Part shown: piece after piece, positions 9,414-18,794 of the stretch
How positions within the stretch are numbered: position 1 is the stretch's first letter
How the letters are laid out: every line of letters begins with the position of its first letter
Source: UBA9926 sp038131595
Lineage (GTDB): Bacteria > Pseudomonadota > Gammaproteobacteria > Pseudomonadales > Azotimanducaceae
DNA: 64,000 bases
Assembly (NCBI GenBank): GCA_038131595.1
Contig: JAYPPR010000008.1
Location: forward strand, 620,001 to 684,000
Direction: 5' to 3'
Notes under the pieces: model-generated
Told to the model about the DNA's origin: nothing
Databases searched by the model: none
Seen by the model: the letters and a program-made list of their open reading frames with translations, nothing else
Translations under genes and position numbers: made by a program

Positions 9414-9438
9414 CGAACCGTTAAGTTCTTAACGCGAC

Positions 9439-10137
9439 TTAGTGCGCTGTGTCGCCTGAATCCTTGACTGCAAGGTTCCAGATGATCAAGCCGAACAGGA
9501 TCTTGTTCACGAAGTCAGCGAGGTTGTAGATGATGTTGAGACCATTTTCTCCACCACCCATTGAAAGAGCAACATACCCGATGGGATAGATTGCCCAACC
9601 CACTAACACGATCCATCGCATGGCGTTAAATGCTGACTGTACGGACTCCGAAGAGGCAGCAGCGGCCTTTCCAGCTTCACCGCCGTAGATTTCATAGATG
9701 ATTACCGCCCATCCAATCATTCCAAGACCGAAACCGACCCAGTAGTCCATCAGGCCCGCTTCACCTGCATAGCCGAACACGAGCATGACTAGCGTACCGA
9801 CCAATAGCCGCATGAAAGAACCTGCGCCTACTGCTCCACCTACCGCACGCAAAATGATGAAGAATTCGATCATCAGAAGCGGTACCGTGATCAACCAGTC
9901 GATGTATCGATAGTCAATTGGCGTAGATTGGTTGACGACCCAGAAGTCTCGCATGTAGTCGTAATGAACACCGGCCACGAGCGTTACGAGACCAGCTACC
10001 AGCAGCGAGAGTCGCCACTGTGGTTTGACGCGCAGTCCTTCGTATAGAAAGAAAACGGTCGATGCGACCATTGCAATCGATACCAGCCAGAAGCTGACGC
10101 CGACCATGTCGCCTTGTGCTAAAAACATTTTATCCAT
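9439..10137 (-). CDS. Proteorhodopsin, green-tuned proton pump
   Basis: A 232-residue seven-helix retinal protein. The ATG at 10137 has an AAGAGG site just upstream; the open frame continues to 10260 but that extension looks untranslated. Key residues: Asp80 in RYIDW (Schiff-base counterion), Thr84, Glu91 (proton donor), Lys212 in DFVNKILFG (retinal attachment) and His58 in VHYDYMR. The D-T-E triad marks an outward proton pump. Leu88, at the site of residue 105 of the classic protein, predicts green absorption. It is monocistronic, with its own terminator. No carotenoid or retinal synthesis genes are in the window, so retinal must come from elsewhere. The upstream neighbour is an NhaC antiporter. 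Confidence 0.97.
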   Translation of the reverse strand: MDKMFLAQGDMVGVSFWLVSIAMVASTVFFLYEGLRVKPQWRLSLLVAGLVTLVAGVHYDYMRDFWVVNQSTPIDYRYIDWLITVPLLMIEFFIILRAVGGAVGAGSFMRLLVGTLVMLVFGYAGEAGLMDYWVGFGLGMIGWAVIIYEIYGGEAGKAAAASSESVQSAFNAMRWIVLVGWAIYPIGYVALSMGGGENGLNIIYNLADFVNKILFGLIIWNLAVKDSGDTAH

Positions 10138-10154
10138 GATGCATCCTCTTTTTC

Positions 10155-10164
10155 CAAACGTTTG
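10155..10164. promoter_or_regulatory. Palindrome CAAACGTTTG in the proteorhodopsin leader
   Basis: A perfect 10-bp palindrome lies about six bases upstream of the AAGAGG ribosome site of the proteorhodopsin gene, next to an AT-rich TTTTTATAAA stretch. It could be an operator for a dimeric repressor or a leader hairpin. This is inference from position and symmetry; the promoter itself was not fixed. Confidence 0.3.
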
Positions 10165-10376
10165 TTTATAAAAACCTAGTCGTTTAGGTCTAAGAGGAAC
10201 GTACTGAGAGCTTTCTAGAACCACCGTGTTCACGAAACAGCAGCGCTCTGACAGTTCCACGTATCAGGAATTTGGTTTCAAGATCCTCCCTATCCTTTCA
10301 GCACCAACATCCGGTCGCGAACCGAACATTTGGCACCCCAAAGTTGCTTCCTAACACCGAGTTTACGTAACTTTTA

Positions 10377-10402
10377 CCGAAAAGGTCCACCTTCTTTTTC
10401 GG
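10377..10402 (-). terminator. Possible imperfect hairpin downstream of nhaC
   Basis: CCGAAAAGGT and, after a 2-base loop, ACCTTCTTTTTCGG can pair with a small bulge. It lies about 60 bp past the NhaC stop, between NhaC and the proteorhodopsin promoter. There is no clear T run after the stem, so it may be a weak terminator or none. Confidence 0.3.
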
Positions 10403-10458
10403 CGCCAATTAGGGGACATTCGATATATTTCATTTTGATTGATTTAGTTTTTTGGGTC

Positions 10459-12354
10459 TCAGGCTGCAGAAGGCGGGTCTACGATTTGGCCCAGCCACCT
10501 TAAGGTGAGGACAAGCAGGCCTGCACCGAGCAAAAACCCAAGCCACCAAGGCATACCGAAACTAACGGGCAGGGTTCCCAATACGATACTGGCAACACCC
10601 ACTAGAAGCGCGTACGGCATTTGCGTCCGCACATGCTCGATATGATCGCAACCAGCCGACAGGGACGACATCACTGTAGTATCCGAGATCGGGGAGCAAT
10701 GATCGCCCCAAACAGCGCCCGCCAACACACACGAAACCGATGCATAAAGAATATAGAGGTGTTCTGGATCAGCACTGTCGCGCGCACCCAAGACTGCCCA
10801 GGACAATGGCAATACGAGCGGCAGCAAGATGCCCATCGCACCCCAGCTGCTGCCGGTCGAGAACGCGGTGAACGCAGCCAATACAAACACCATGGTGGGT
10901 AAGACACCCATGGGCAATCGATCACCTAGACTCGCAATGAGAAAATCTGCAGTGTGTAATTCGGAGCTTATTTCTGCCATAGCCCACGACAGTACCAAGA
11001 TAATCATGGCAAGAAACGTGAATCGCGCACCGCTCACCCACGCATCAACGACCTCATCCAGCGACAGCAAGCGCTGCGAAAGGGTCATCACCACGGCAAC
11101 CAGCACGGAAATAATAGAGGCCCACATCAGCGCCTGATAGGAATTGGCGGAACCGACAATGTCACTCACGGTTTCGCCCTCGCCCGTGACGTATAGCCCC
11201 CCCATAATCGCAAGCGTCATCGCGACCACCGGTACAATCGCATTCATCGCCCTCGGCGGCAGTCCTTCCTTCATCGCGAGTGCTGCCTCATCATCTGCGC
11301 CGAGTGTCGAGCTTGAATCGGGCACCACTTGGCCTGTCTCACGGGCACGGCGCTCCGCTTTCAGCATCGGTCCAAAATCCCGCCCCGTAGTAATCACAAG
11401 AATCACAAAGAAAATTGCCAAGAACGGGTAGAAGCTATAGAGAATCGAATTAAGAAAGACGCCGTATGGGCTGAGATCAAGGTCCGGGATCCGGGTCATC
11501 GCATCCCCAATCAACCCAACCTGATAGCCAATCCAAGTCGTGACCAGCGCGACCGTCGCCACTGGAGCAGCCGTCGAGTCAACGATATAGGCGAGCTTCT
11601 CACGAGAAATTTTCAAGCGATCCGTGACCGACCGACTCGTGTTGCCAACGACCAAAGTATTGGAATAGTCATCAAAAAATATGAGAAGTCCGAGCGTCCA
11701 CACAGACACCTGGCCGCGTTTTGGCGTATTCGCACCTCGGATAATCAGCTCGACAATGCCACGCATCCCACCGTTTCTGGAAATGATGCCGACCATTCCA
11801 GCAATCATGAACGTGAACAGCATAATGCTTACGTGGTCGCGATCGGCAACCGCGTTCGTCAAATAGATATCAAATCCATCCAAAAACCCAGCGAAGAACC
11901 CTGAGACTGTCAGTCCATTCAGCGCCCACGCACCCAGCCACAAACCGAGCACGAGCGCAGGTAAAACGCTCCTGATCAGGAGTGCCACGAGAATGGCCGT
12001 CAGCGGCGGCAAAATAGAAAACCATGCAGGGATCACCTGCACTTCTGCTTCACCAATCACGGTGTCCTCGGCCATGACTTGCAACGATTGAGGGCTTTGG
12101 CTCGCGCGAACATTCGGAAAGATGAGCTGATCATCGGTCTTCACAAGCGGAATCACTTGATCATCAACAACAAGCCTAATGGCCTCTACATGGGTGCCGT
12201 GATCAAGGCTATCTCCATCGAGCCGAATGTCGTAGCCGATGTTCTTTAACATGACGCGAGGCAAATCAAGTTCCGCCGAGTATGCCGGCGAGGGGCAAAG
12301 CACAGCCCCGATCAACCACACGGCGCCAAGAACCCACCAACTTCGCATATTCAT
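10459..12354 (-). CDS. NhaC-family Na+/H+ antiporter with secreted N-terminal extension
   Basis: A 631-residue protein with an AAGGAGAT site before its ATG. Residues 1-27 are a signal peptide (LCPSPAYSA), residues 28-108 are hydrophilic and beta-like, and about 12 membrane segments follow from 112. The NhaC core is seen in LLIFFDDYSNTLVVGNTSRS (223-242, with the Asp pair 228-229) and KLAYIVDSTAAPVATVALV. Ordinary NhaC proteins are about 450-500 residues without the exported domain. It would exchange Na+ for H+ at the inner membrane, and beside proteorhodopsin it could couple light-driven proton extrusion to sodium export. Confidence 0.88.
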   Translation of the reverse strand: MNMRSWWVLGAVWLIGAVLCPSPAYSAELDLPRVMLKNIGYDIRLDGDSLDHGTHVEAIRLVVDDQVIPLVKTDDQLIFPNVRASQSPQSLQVMAEDTVIGEAEVQVIPAWFSILPPLTAILVALLIRSVLPALVLGLWLGAWALNGLTVSGFFAGFLDGFDIYLTNAVADRDHVSIMLFTFMIAGMVGIISRNGGMRGIVELIIRGANTPKRGQVSVWTLGLLIFFDDYSNTLVVGNTSRSVTDRLKISREKLAYIVDSTAAPVATVALVTTWIGYQVGLIGDAMTRIPDLDLSPYGVFLNSILYSFYPFLAIFFVILVITTGRDFGPMLKAERRARETGQVVPDSSSTLGADDEAALAMKEGLPPRAMNAIVPVVAMTLAIMGGLYVTGEGETVSDIVGSANSYQALMWASIISVLVAVVMTLSQRLLSLDEVVDAWVSGARFTFLAMIILVLSWAMAEISSELHTADFLIASLGDRLPMGVLPTMVFVLAAFTAFSTGSSWGAMGILLPLVLPLSWAVLGARDSADPEHLYILYASVSCVLAGAVWGDHCSPISDTTVMSSLSAGCDHIEHVRTQMPYALLVGVASIVLGTLPVSFGMPWWLGFLLGAGLLVLTLRWLGQIVDPPSAA

Positions 12355-12550
12355 TTAAATCTCCTTGCCTGCAAGAGACTGGCCACGACAACCCATGCAT
12401 CCCAGCCTGAAACGCTCGCCGTGCTGCGGGTGGATCCCACCAAGGGCAACCCCGCCAACCAATCGCTGTCAGCCCCGCCTATTTCTCGCGATTCAACGAC
12501 ATCAGGGCACAGTCATCTATAATGCGATTTTTAAAGCGGAATGAAAATCA

Positions 12551-13936
12551 ATGATCGAAACCAATGTCGCTCAGTCCGTCATCCACCACGGATTAGAATT
12601 AGGGGCTGACTTCGCCGAGATTTACGTTGAGCGAAATCTTTCCAATCTTATTTCAACGCTGAGCGACCGGGTTCAGTCAGTTGAGTCGGGGATCGATTTT
12701 GGCATCGGCTTACGACTGATCTACGGTCACAAGGTGCTCTATGGATACACCAACCAAACCGATGAGGACGAATTGCATCGGATTCTCAGCGAACTTGCGG
12801 CAAAAGATCTAAGAGACCCTCAGGCAACGGCGACTGCGTTCGATTTCACGACGATCGAAACAAAGCACCCTGCGGCCCAGACGCTGTCAGATCACGCGGA
12901 CGTGGATTCAAAAGTGGCCTACCTTCTTGCGGCAAATCGCGCTGCGAAGGCCTCGTCCAACCAAATCAGCCAAACCCGCGGCATGTGCAAGCAGCGTGAA
13001 CAGCACGTTGCTATCTTTAATAGTGAGGGCCTCGCTACCGAAGACAGGAGGCATTACATTCGTGCGACCCTGACGGCCATCGCAGCCGATGGCAGTGAGC
13101 AAGCAACCGGCCAATGGGGAGATGGCGGGCTCCTTGGCTGGGAAATCAGCGAGCAACTCGACCCCGAGAAGACAGGCCAAGAAGCCGCAAGACAAGCGCT
13201 CGTGAACTTAGGCGCCAAGCCCTGCCCTTCTGGCCGCATGCCCGTTGTGATCGGACCAGGATTTGGCGGCGTGATATTCCACGAAGCCTGCGGTCACCTC
13301 CTTGAGACTACGTCAGTCGCCAAAAAAGCGTCGGTCTTTCACGACAAAATGGGCGAGATGATCGCGAACCCCGCCGTCAGCGCAGTCGATGACGGCACGC
13401 TGCAGAACGAGTGGGGGTCGATCAACATTGACGATGAGGGTATGGACACCCAGCGCACCCAACTCATCAAAGACGGAAAGCTCACTAGCTTCCTCGTCGA
13501 CCGGGTTGGTTCTGAGCAAACCGGCTTTGCACGCACCGGGTCTGGCCGGAGAGAGTCCTACAAATATGCGCCCGCATCCAGAATGCGAAACACGTTTATC
13601 GAACCGGGAGAGCACGCGTTCGACGACATGATTGAATCAATCGATCACGGTATTTTCGCAGCCCAGATGGGTGGAGGCTCTGTCCAACCAGGCACCGGCG
13701 AATTTAACTTCGCAGTCACCGAGGGTTATTTGATCGAGTCAGGCAAAATCAAGCACCCGGTGAAAGCCGCGACCCTCATCAGTACCGGTCCAGCAGTGCT
13801 ACAAGAGATCTCCATGGTCGGCAACGATTTCTCGCTGGCTTGCGGCATGTGCGGTTCAGTCTCCGGCGCGATTCCAACGACCGTGGGCCAGGCCACCTTA
13901 AAAGTGGATGACATTTTGGTGGGGGGGCAGGAATGA
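12551..13936 (+). CDS. tldD: Metalloprotease TldD
   Basis: A 461-residue TldD subunit. The zinc motif HEACGH is at residues 244-249, with a further expected ligand in SLACGMCGS near the C-terminus. TldD and TldE form a heterodimeric cytoplasmic protease that trims unfolded peptides; in E. coli it matures microcin B17 and degrades CcdA. Length and motifs are normal. The stop overlaps the TldE start (ATGA), giving a two-gene unit, whereas in E. coli the two genes are apart. Confidence 0.95.
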   Translation: MIETNVAQSVIHHGLELGADFAEIYVERNLSNLISTLSDRVQSVESGIDFGIGLRLIYGHKVLYGYTNQTDEDELHRILSELAAKDLRDPQATATAFDFTTIETKHPAAQTLSDHADVDSKVAYLLAANRAAKASSNQISQTRGMCKQREQHVAIFNSEGLATEDRRHYIRATLTAIAADGSEQATGQWGDGGLLGWEISEQLDPEKTGQEAARQALVNLGAKPCPSGRMPVVIGPGFGGVIFHEACGHLLETTSVAKKASVFHDKMGEMIANPAVSAVDDGTLQNEWGSINIDDEGMDTQRTQLIKDGKLTSFLVDRVGSEQTGFARTGSGRRESYKYAPASRMRNTFIEPGEHAFDDMIESIDHGIFAAQMGGGSVQPGTGEFNFAVTEGYLIESGKIKHPVKAATLISTGPAVLQEISMVGNDFSLACGMCGSVSGAIPTTVGQATLKVDDILVGGQE

Positions 13937-15261
13937 ACCTCGACACTGCCATTCAATCGATCTTAAACAAGGTCGTCGATGCTGGCGCAGAGGGCGATCT
14001 CATCATCGATCAAGGCCAGTCGCTGTCACTCAAAGCGCAAAACGGGGCGCTGGAAGAGCACAAGGTCACCTCCAACCGAATCTTGGGCTTACGCGTCATT
14101 CGCGACGCTAAAGTCGGCACGGCGTATAGCGAAGCCATTGATGATGACGCCATCCACACCATGGTTGACCAAGCCCTACTGAATGCCAGCTATGCAGGCG
14201 AGGAGCCCGCTGAGCGGATTATCGCGAGTGAACACCAACTGCAAACCGATGACGCCCTGCTTTGCCCACCCGACACTAGCACCGTAGAAGAAAAAATCGA
14301 CTTCGCATTAACCCTTGAAGCCTCCCTTGCAGAGAAGTCCAAGGTTCAGAGCGTCCCCTACAACGGGGTCCAAGCAGGCTTCGGACAGCGGCAGATTTTT
14401 TCAACGCAAGGACTATCGGCCAGCGCGCGCTACGCAACGATGAGTGCTTATGCCTATGCGCTGATTGAGGAAGGGGAAGTCAACGCGATGGAGGGTGCAG
14501 GGCAAGCGAGTCGCACCTTTGACGCGCTTGATAAAGACGCGCTTGTGGCTCGTGTTCACCAAGCAGGCCTCGACATCCTTCACGGCAAACCCGTCGCCTC
14601 CGGGCCTTACGACGTCATTTTTGATGTAGAGACCCAATCGGCACTGTTCAGCGTCTTCCTAATGATGTTTTCTGGAAAATCGGCCAAAGATGGGGTCAAC
14701 CCAATGCGAGACCGGCTTGGCGAGACCATCGCCGACACCCGCCTCACCTTGGTCGATGATCCGGAAGACACGTCCGGATTTGGCTATAGCCTGTTTGACG
14801 ATGAAGGCTCTCTCGCCAAACGAACCACATTGATTGATGCGGGCGTGCTAACGAGCCTCGCCCACAACAGTGTTACCGCAGCCCACTTCGATACGGGAAA
14901 CACCGCACATGCCACCCGCGGTCCACGCTCAACGCTCGGCGTTGGCTTACACCAACTCAAAGCAATGGCAGGGGAAGAGACGGAGGAAGACTGCATGGCG
15001 GGTCAATGGCTAGAGATCACTGACCTTACCGGGTTGCACTCTGGCGCGAATCCCATCTCCGGAGAGTTTAGCTTTGGCGCTTCTGGATTTCTGCATGACG
15101 GATCGAATCGTGTTCAACCAGTGAGGGGCATCACGGTAGCGGGCAACTTCTACACCATGCTCAACACCATCAGCAGCATTTCCGATACGCCCCTTTGGAA
15201 TTGGCAACGATCGAGTTGTTTGCCCATGATCCGATTCGCCAACGTCTCTGTCTCAGGCTAG
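13933..15261 (+). CDS. tldE: TldE (PmbA) protease partner subunit
   Basis: A 442-residue TldE/PmbA homologue without the HExxxH motif, as expected of this subunit. Family stretches include NRILGLRVIRDAKVGTAYS, LTSLAHNSVTAAHFDTGNTAH and GANPISGEFSFGASGFLHDG. It pairs with TldD to form the chamber where TldD cleaves peptides. It overlaps tldD by four bases and is followed 18 bp later by the SDR gene, which may be co-transcribed. Confidence 0.93.
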   Translation: MNLDTAIQSILNKVVDAGAEGDLIIDQGQSLSLKAQNGALEEHKVTSNRILGLRVIRDAKVGTAYSEAIDDDAIHTMVDQALLNASYAGEEPAERIIASEHQLQTDDALLCPPDTSTVEEKIDFALTLEASLAEKSKVQSVPYNGVQAGFGQRQIFSTQGLSASARYATMSAYAYALIEEGEVNAMEGAGQASRTFDALDKDALVARVHQAGLDILHGKPVASGPYDVIFDVETQSALFSVFLMMFSGKSAKDGVNPMRDRLGETIADTRLTLVDDPEDTSGFGYSLFDDEGSLAKRTTLIDAGVLTSLAHNSVTAAHFDTGNTAHATRGPRSTLGVGLHQLKAMAGEETEEDCMAGQWLEITDLTGLHSGANPISGEFSFGASGFLHDGSNRVQPVRGITVAGNFYTMLNTISSISDTPLWNWQRSSCLPMIRFANVSVSG

Positions 15262-15279
15262 GGCTTCCTGCCATCGCCC

Positions 15280-16365
15280 ATGACAAGCGCAACACCCAAA
15301 GTACTGATTGTTGGCGCAAGCGGCTTAGTGGGCTCAGCTGCCGCAACCGCTTTCGCGCAATCAGGATGGCAAGTGCTGACCGCCTCGAGGCGAACACCCG
15401 ATTGGATTGATGGCGCTTTCCAGCACTTTTCCCTCGATCTCGATGATCCCGATTCAATTCTCCCGGTCATCGCTCAGCACCCTGACCTCACCCATCTTGT
15501 TTATACCGCGGTATTCGAGCTACCCGGACTTGTGGCCGGCTGGAGTGATCCCAGCCAAATTGCCCGCAACGGCGATTGGTTCGATCAATTGTTAACCCGC
15601 TTACTCGACCAGACGGCCTTGACGCACGTCACCTTGCTTCAAGGCACCAAGGCCTATGGCGCTTCCGTTCAACCAATGCGGGTACCTGCAAGAGAGGATC
15701 AACCAAGAGTCGAGCATCCGAATTTCTACTGGCTGCAAGAAGACCGTCTCAAGAAAGCAAGTGAGGCCTCGGGCCTCACATTCACCATCTTAAGGCCCCA
15801 ACTCATTGTTGGGCCAAATCAAGGGGTAGTCATGAATTTACCCCCGGTCATCGGTGCTTATGCGGCGTTACGGCGCGCCGAAGGACTGCCTTTTTCATTC
15901 CCAGGCGGGGCCGACTGGGTATGGGAGGCGGTGGATGTTCGACTGGTGGCCAACGCCTGCGTTTGGGCAGCGAGTCACCCGAACGCGGTCAATCAAACGT
16001 TTAACCTCACCAACGGCGAAGTCTTTCTCTGGCGAGATCTTTGGCCGGCGCTTGCCGATGTACTTGATATCGATACCGGACCCGACGAACCACTTGATCT
16101 CGCAACCTACTTCTCTGATCGGATTGACACCTGGCAGTCATTAGCAGCGACGCATGGACTGATCGAACCAAACTTGATGCGGTTACTTGGCGAGTCGCAT
16201 CACTACGCGAATCTCTGTTTTGCTTACGGCGCGATCGCCAGTCCGCCACCGGCACTCGTTAGCACGATCAAAATCAAACAAGCCGGCTTCACTGAGACCC
16301 ACAACACCGAGGCCTCCTTTTGCCACTGGCTGTCCGTGCTCCGCGACCGGCGGTTTATTCCCTAA
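15280..16365 (+). CDS. SDR-family reductase resembling the PRISE (progesterone 5-beta-reductase/iridoid synthase) group
   Basis: A 361-residue extended SDR. The nucleotide motif VGASGLVGSA is at about 11-20. LLQGTKAYGASVQPMRVPAR followed by NFYWLQED matches the PRISE pattern, in which the Tyr of NFYxxxED is catalytic, in place of the usual YxxxK. Such enzymes reduce activated C=C bonds of enones with NADPH. It lies just upstream of the double CoA-transferase, hinting at a shared role in degrading a terpenoid, steroid-like or other enone substrate; that link is inference. Confidence 0.7.
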   Translation: MTSATPKVLIVGASGLVGSAAATAFAQSGWQVLTASRRTPDWIDGAFQHFSLDLDDPDSILPVIAQHPDLTHLVYTAVFELPGLVAGWSDPSQIARNGDWFDQLLTRLLDQTALTHVTLLQGTKAYGASVQPMRVPAREDQPRVEHPNFYWLQEDRLKKASEASGLTFTILRPQLIVGPNQGVVMNLPPVIGAYAALRRAEGLPFSFPGGADWVWEAVDVRLVANACVWAASHPNAVNQTFNLTNGEVFLWRDLWPALADVLDIDTGPDEPLDLATYFSDRIDTWQSLAATHGLIEPNLMRLLGESHHYANLCFAYGAIASPPPALVSTIKIKQAGFTETHNTEASFCHWLSVLRDRRFIP

Positions 16366-16421
16366 AAATTTACATTGCCCTCATGATTCTGATTTAAGAC
16401 ACTGATGTCTCATCTCTATCT

Positions 16422-18794
16422 ATGGGTGACATGAACGCACTAAGCTCTCTCAGAGTCGTAGAACTCGGCACCGGCCCAACGGTATCGCTGGCGTGCATGA
16501 TCTTGGCTGACTTTGGCGCGGAGGTTTTGCGGATCGAGCCGCCGAGACCTGGGCCGCTCGATCAACTGCCTGCGGCACCCATGTGGCAGCGGGGCAAGTG
16601 CGCGACACCGCTCGACCTTGATCAAGAAGACGATGTTGAGGCACTGCTTGAGCTCCTTGGCGCAGCGGATGTGCTGGTCACTAACTGGCGATCATCAAAG
16701 CTCGCGGCAAGAGGCTTAGATTTTGAGCACCTAAGCCAGACTCACCCGCACCTCAACCTCTGCCACATCACAGGTTTCGGGCTGCATGGCCCCTTATCCG
16801 ACCTGCCCGCATACGAACATGTCGTCGCAGCCCACACCGGCCGGATGCTGCAGTTCGCGGGATTACGAGACCGAGCAGGCCCGGTATGGAGCGCCGTGCA
16901 GGTTGCGACCCATGTTGCCACGCAATCAGCGGTGACCGGCATCCTCGCAGCCTGCTTCCAGCAATCAGCTGGAGGCAAAGGGCGCTACATCGAGACAAGC
17001 TTGATGAAAGGCTTACTGCCCTATGACATGGGCGGGCTGATCGCGCTTCAACACCCGGAGGCATTTGCAGGATTTCTGCCGTTCCTCGCCCGTAACGATA
17101 CGCCTCCCAAACCCAGTCTTTATTACCACCCTGCTCAAGCAGGCGATGGGCAATGGATGCAGTTTGGCAATCTACTGCCGCACCTATTCGATAACTTTCT
17201 AATTGCCACCGATCTGATCGATGTCCTGGCCGACCCACTGTACGACCCAGCCCAAATGTTGCTCACGGAGGAAGACGCTCACGAGGCATTCAGGCAAAGG
17301 ATGCTGGGGCGCATCCAATCCCAGCCATCCGCAGCGTGGATGCAAACATTGATCGACGATGGCGGCATCGTGGGAACCGCCTATCAGTCCACCCAAGCGG
17401 CCATGGACGATCCCGACCTTGTTGATAACGGACACGTTGTGCCCATGGGCGACGACGGCTTACAGATCGGCCCACTCGCAAAGCTCTGCGATACACCCGC
17501 CCACATTCAGGCGCCCATCACGGCGGTTGAGGAAAGGCTGAGCACATGGCGTCAATCCCCTCGGTCATCCAAGGCCACCGATCAAGCGGCAAGCCCACCG
17601 CTCCAAGGTGTTCGTGTCATCGAAATTGCCACCATCATTGCTGCGCCGCTAGGCGCGTCCATGCTGGCCGACCTCGGTGCTGAGGTCATCAAAATTGAAC
17701 CCATTGCCGGCGATCCGTTTCGATCGCTCATGTCAGGTCTCGGCGCCATGCGGGTTAACGCGGGCAAAAAAAGCCTCTGCGTCAACCTTAAAACGAGCGA
17801 AGGCAAGCAGATTGTCCTTGACCTCATTCAAAGTGCTGACATCGTCATCCACAATTATCGCCCCGGCGTGCCGGAACGGCTCGGCATCGATTACGCAAGC
17901 GTTCAACCACTCAATCCAGCGCTCGTTTACATCCAGAGCAATGGCTATGGTCCTCATGGCCCGAGCGCGCATCGGCCAAGCACCCATCCCATTCCTGGCG
18001 CTGCCATGGGCGGTGTCTTTTACCAAATGGGCGAAACCTTACCGGGTGAGTTGCTGGGCGAAGATGACCTGCTGCTATGGACCAGTCGGTTGATGCGAGC
18101 CAATGAATTGAATCCGGATCCCAACACTTCAGCCGTGATTGCAACGTCTGCCTTGCTTGGCTTGTCCGCTAGACTAAGAACGGGGCAAGGGCAACAAGTC
18201 ATGGTAGATATGTTTGGCGCAAACGCCTACGCCAACGCTGATGATTTTGTTCGCTACCCAGGCAAGGAAGCGCGCTCACTCCCCGATGCAGGTCTGCATG
18301 GACTTAGTGCTGGCTATAGGCTCTACGAGTGCCTGAACAACACTTGGGTGTTCTTGGCACTGGTGACCAACACTGATCGTGAAACATTCATCCATTGTTT
18401 GCTTGAGATGAATATCAACGACATCACGGCAGCGGACCTAGGCAGAAACGATGACCTCACTGCTGAGCAACTCTCGAAGGCGTTCCTGCTGCACAGCGCC
18501 GATGACTGGATGCGCCTCTGCGTCGATAAAGGGGTGAGCTGTGTTAGAGCAGACCATCTGACGCCAGCACAATTTTGGTCCTCTTCGCAGAACCCGCACA
18601 AAGTGCCCGCCCTTGATGCAAGCCTTGGTGCCTATCATCGCCATGCTCCGCTCATTGAATTTGACGAAACGCCCTACCCTGCCGGGGCAGCTCCTCTGAT
18701 GGGCCAGCACACGCGCGAGGTGCTTCTCAAATTAGGACGCACCCAGGCTGAGATAAACATGTTAATTGAGCGCGGCGCGATTGGTGCTCGTTGA
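16422..18794 (+). CDS. Double-domain class III (CaiB/BaiF-like) CoA-transferase, both catalytic Asp positions replaced
   Basis: A 790-residue protein made of two class III CoA-transferase units, about 1-385 and 390-790. Each begins with the family pattern (LRVVELGTGPTVSLACMILA; VRVIEIATIIAAPLGASMLA) and has DFGAEVLRIEP or DLGAEVIKIEP. In this family the catalytic Asp follows a GxGQxVxVxMxD pattern. Here the first unit reads GRYIETSLMKG, with Lys196, and the second reads QVMVDMFGANAY, with Gly599. The two other family members in the window keep this Asp. The protein may therefore bind CoA esters without normal transfer, or use another residue. ATG 16431 is an alternative start. Confidence 0.85.
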   Translation: MGDMNALSSLRVVELGTGPTVSLACMILADFGAEVLRIEPPRPGPLDQLPAAPMWQRGKCATPLDLDQEDDVEALLELLGAADVLVTNWRSSKLAARGLDFEHLSQTHPHLNLCHITGFGLHGPLSDLPAYEHVVAAHTGRMLQFAGLRDRAGPVWSAVQVATHVATQSAVTGILAACFQQSAGGKGRYIETSLMKGLLPYDMGGLIALQHPEAFAGFLPFLARNDTPPKPSLYYHPAQAGDGQWMQFGNLLPHLFDNFLIATDLIDVLADPLYDPAQMLLTEEDAHEAFRQRMLGRIQSQPSAAWMQTLIDDGGIVGTAYQSTQAAMDDPDLVDNGHVVPMGDDGLQIGPLAKLCDTPAHIQAPITAVEERLSTWRQSPRSSKATDQAASPPLQGVRVIEIATIIAAPLGASMLADLGAEVIKIEPIAGDPFRSLMSGLGAMRVNAGKKSLCVNLKTSEGKQIVLDLIQSADIVIHNYRPGVPERLGIDYASVQPLNPALVYIQSNGYGPHGPSAHRPSTHPIPGAAMGGVFYQMGETLPGELLGEDDLLLWTSRLMRANELNPDPNTSAVIATSALLGLSARLRTGQGQQVMVDMFGANAYANADDFVRYPGKEARSLPDAGLHGLSAGYRLYECLNNTWVFLALVTNTDRETFIHCLLEMNINDITAADLGRNDDLTAEQLSKAFLLHSADDWMRLCVDKGVSCVRADHLTPAQFWSSSQNPHKVPALDASLGAYHRHAPLIEFDETPYPAGAAPLMGQHTREVLLKLGRTQAEINMLIERGAIGAR

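Noticed and set aside
10138..10260. 41-residue N-terminal extension of proteorhodopsin
   Set aside because: The AAGAGG site lies directly before the ATG at 10137 and the extension has no signal peptide or membrane character.
9439..12354. Retinal biosynthesis genes (crt, blh) next to proteorhodopsin
   Set aside because: None of the neighbouring proteins matches a carotenoid enzyme or a beta-carotene dioxygenase.
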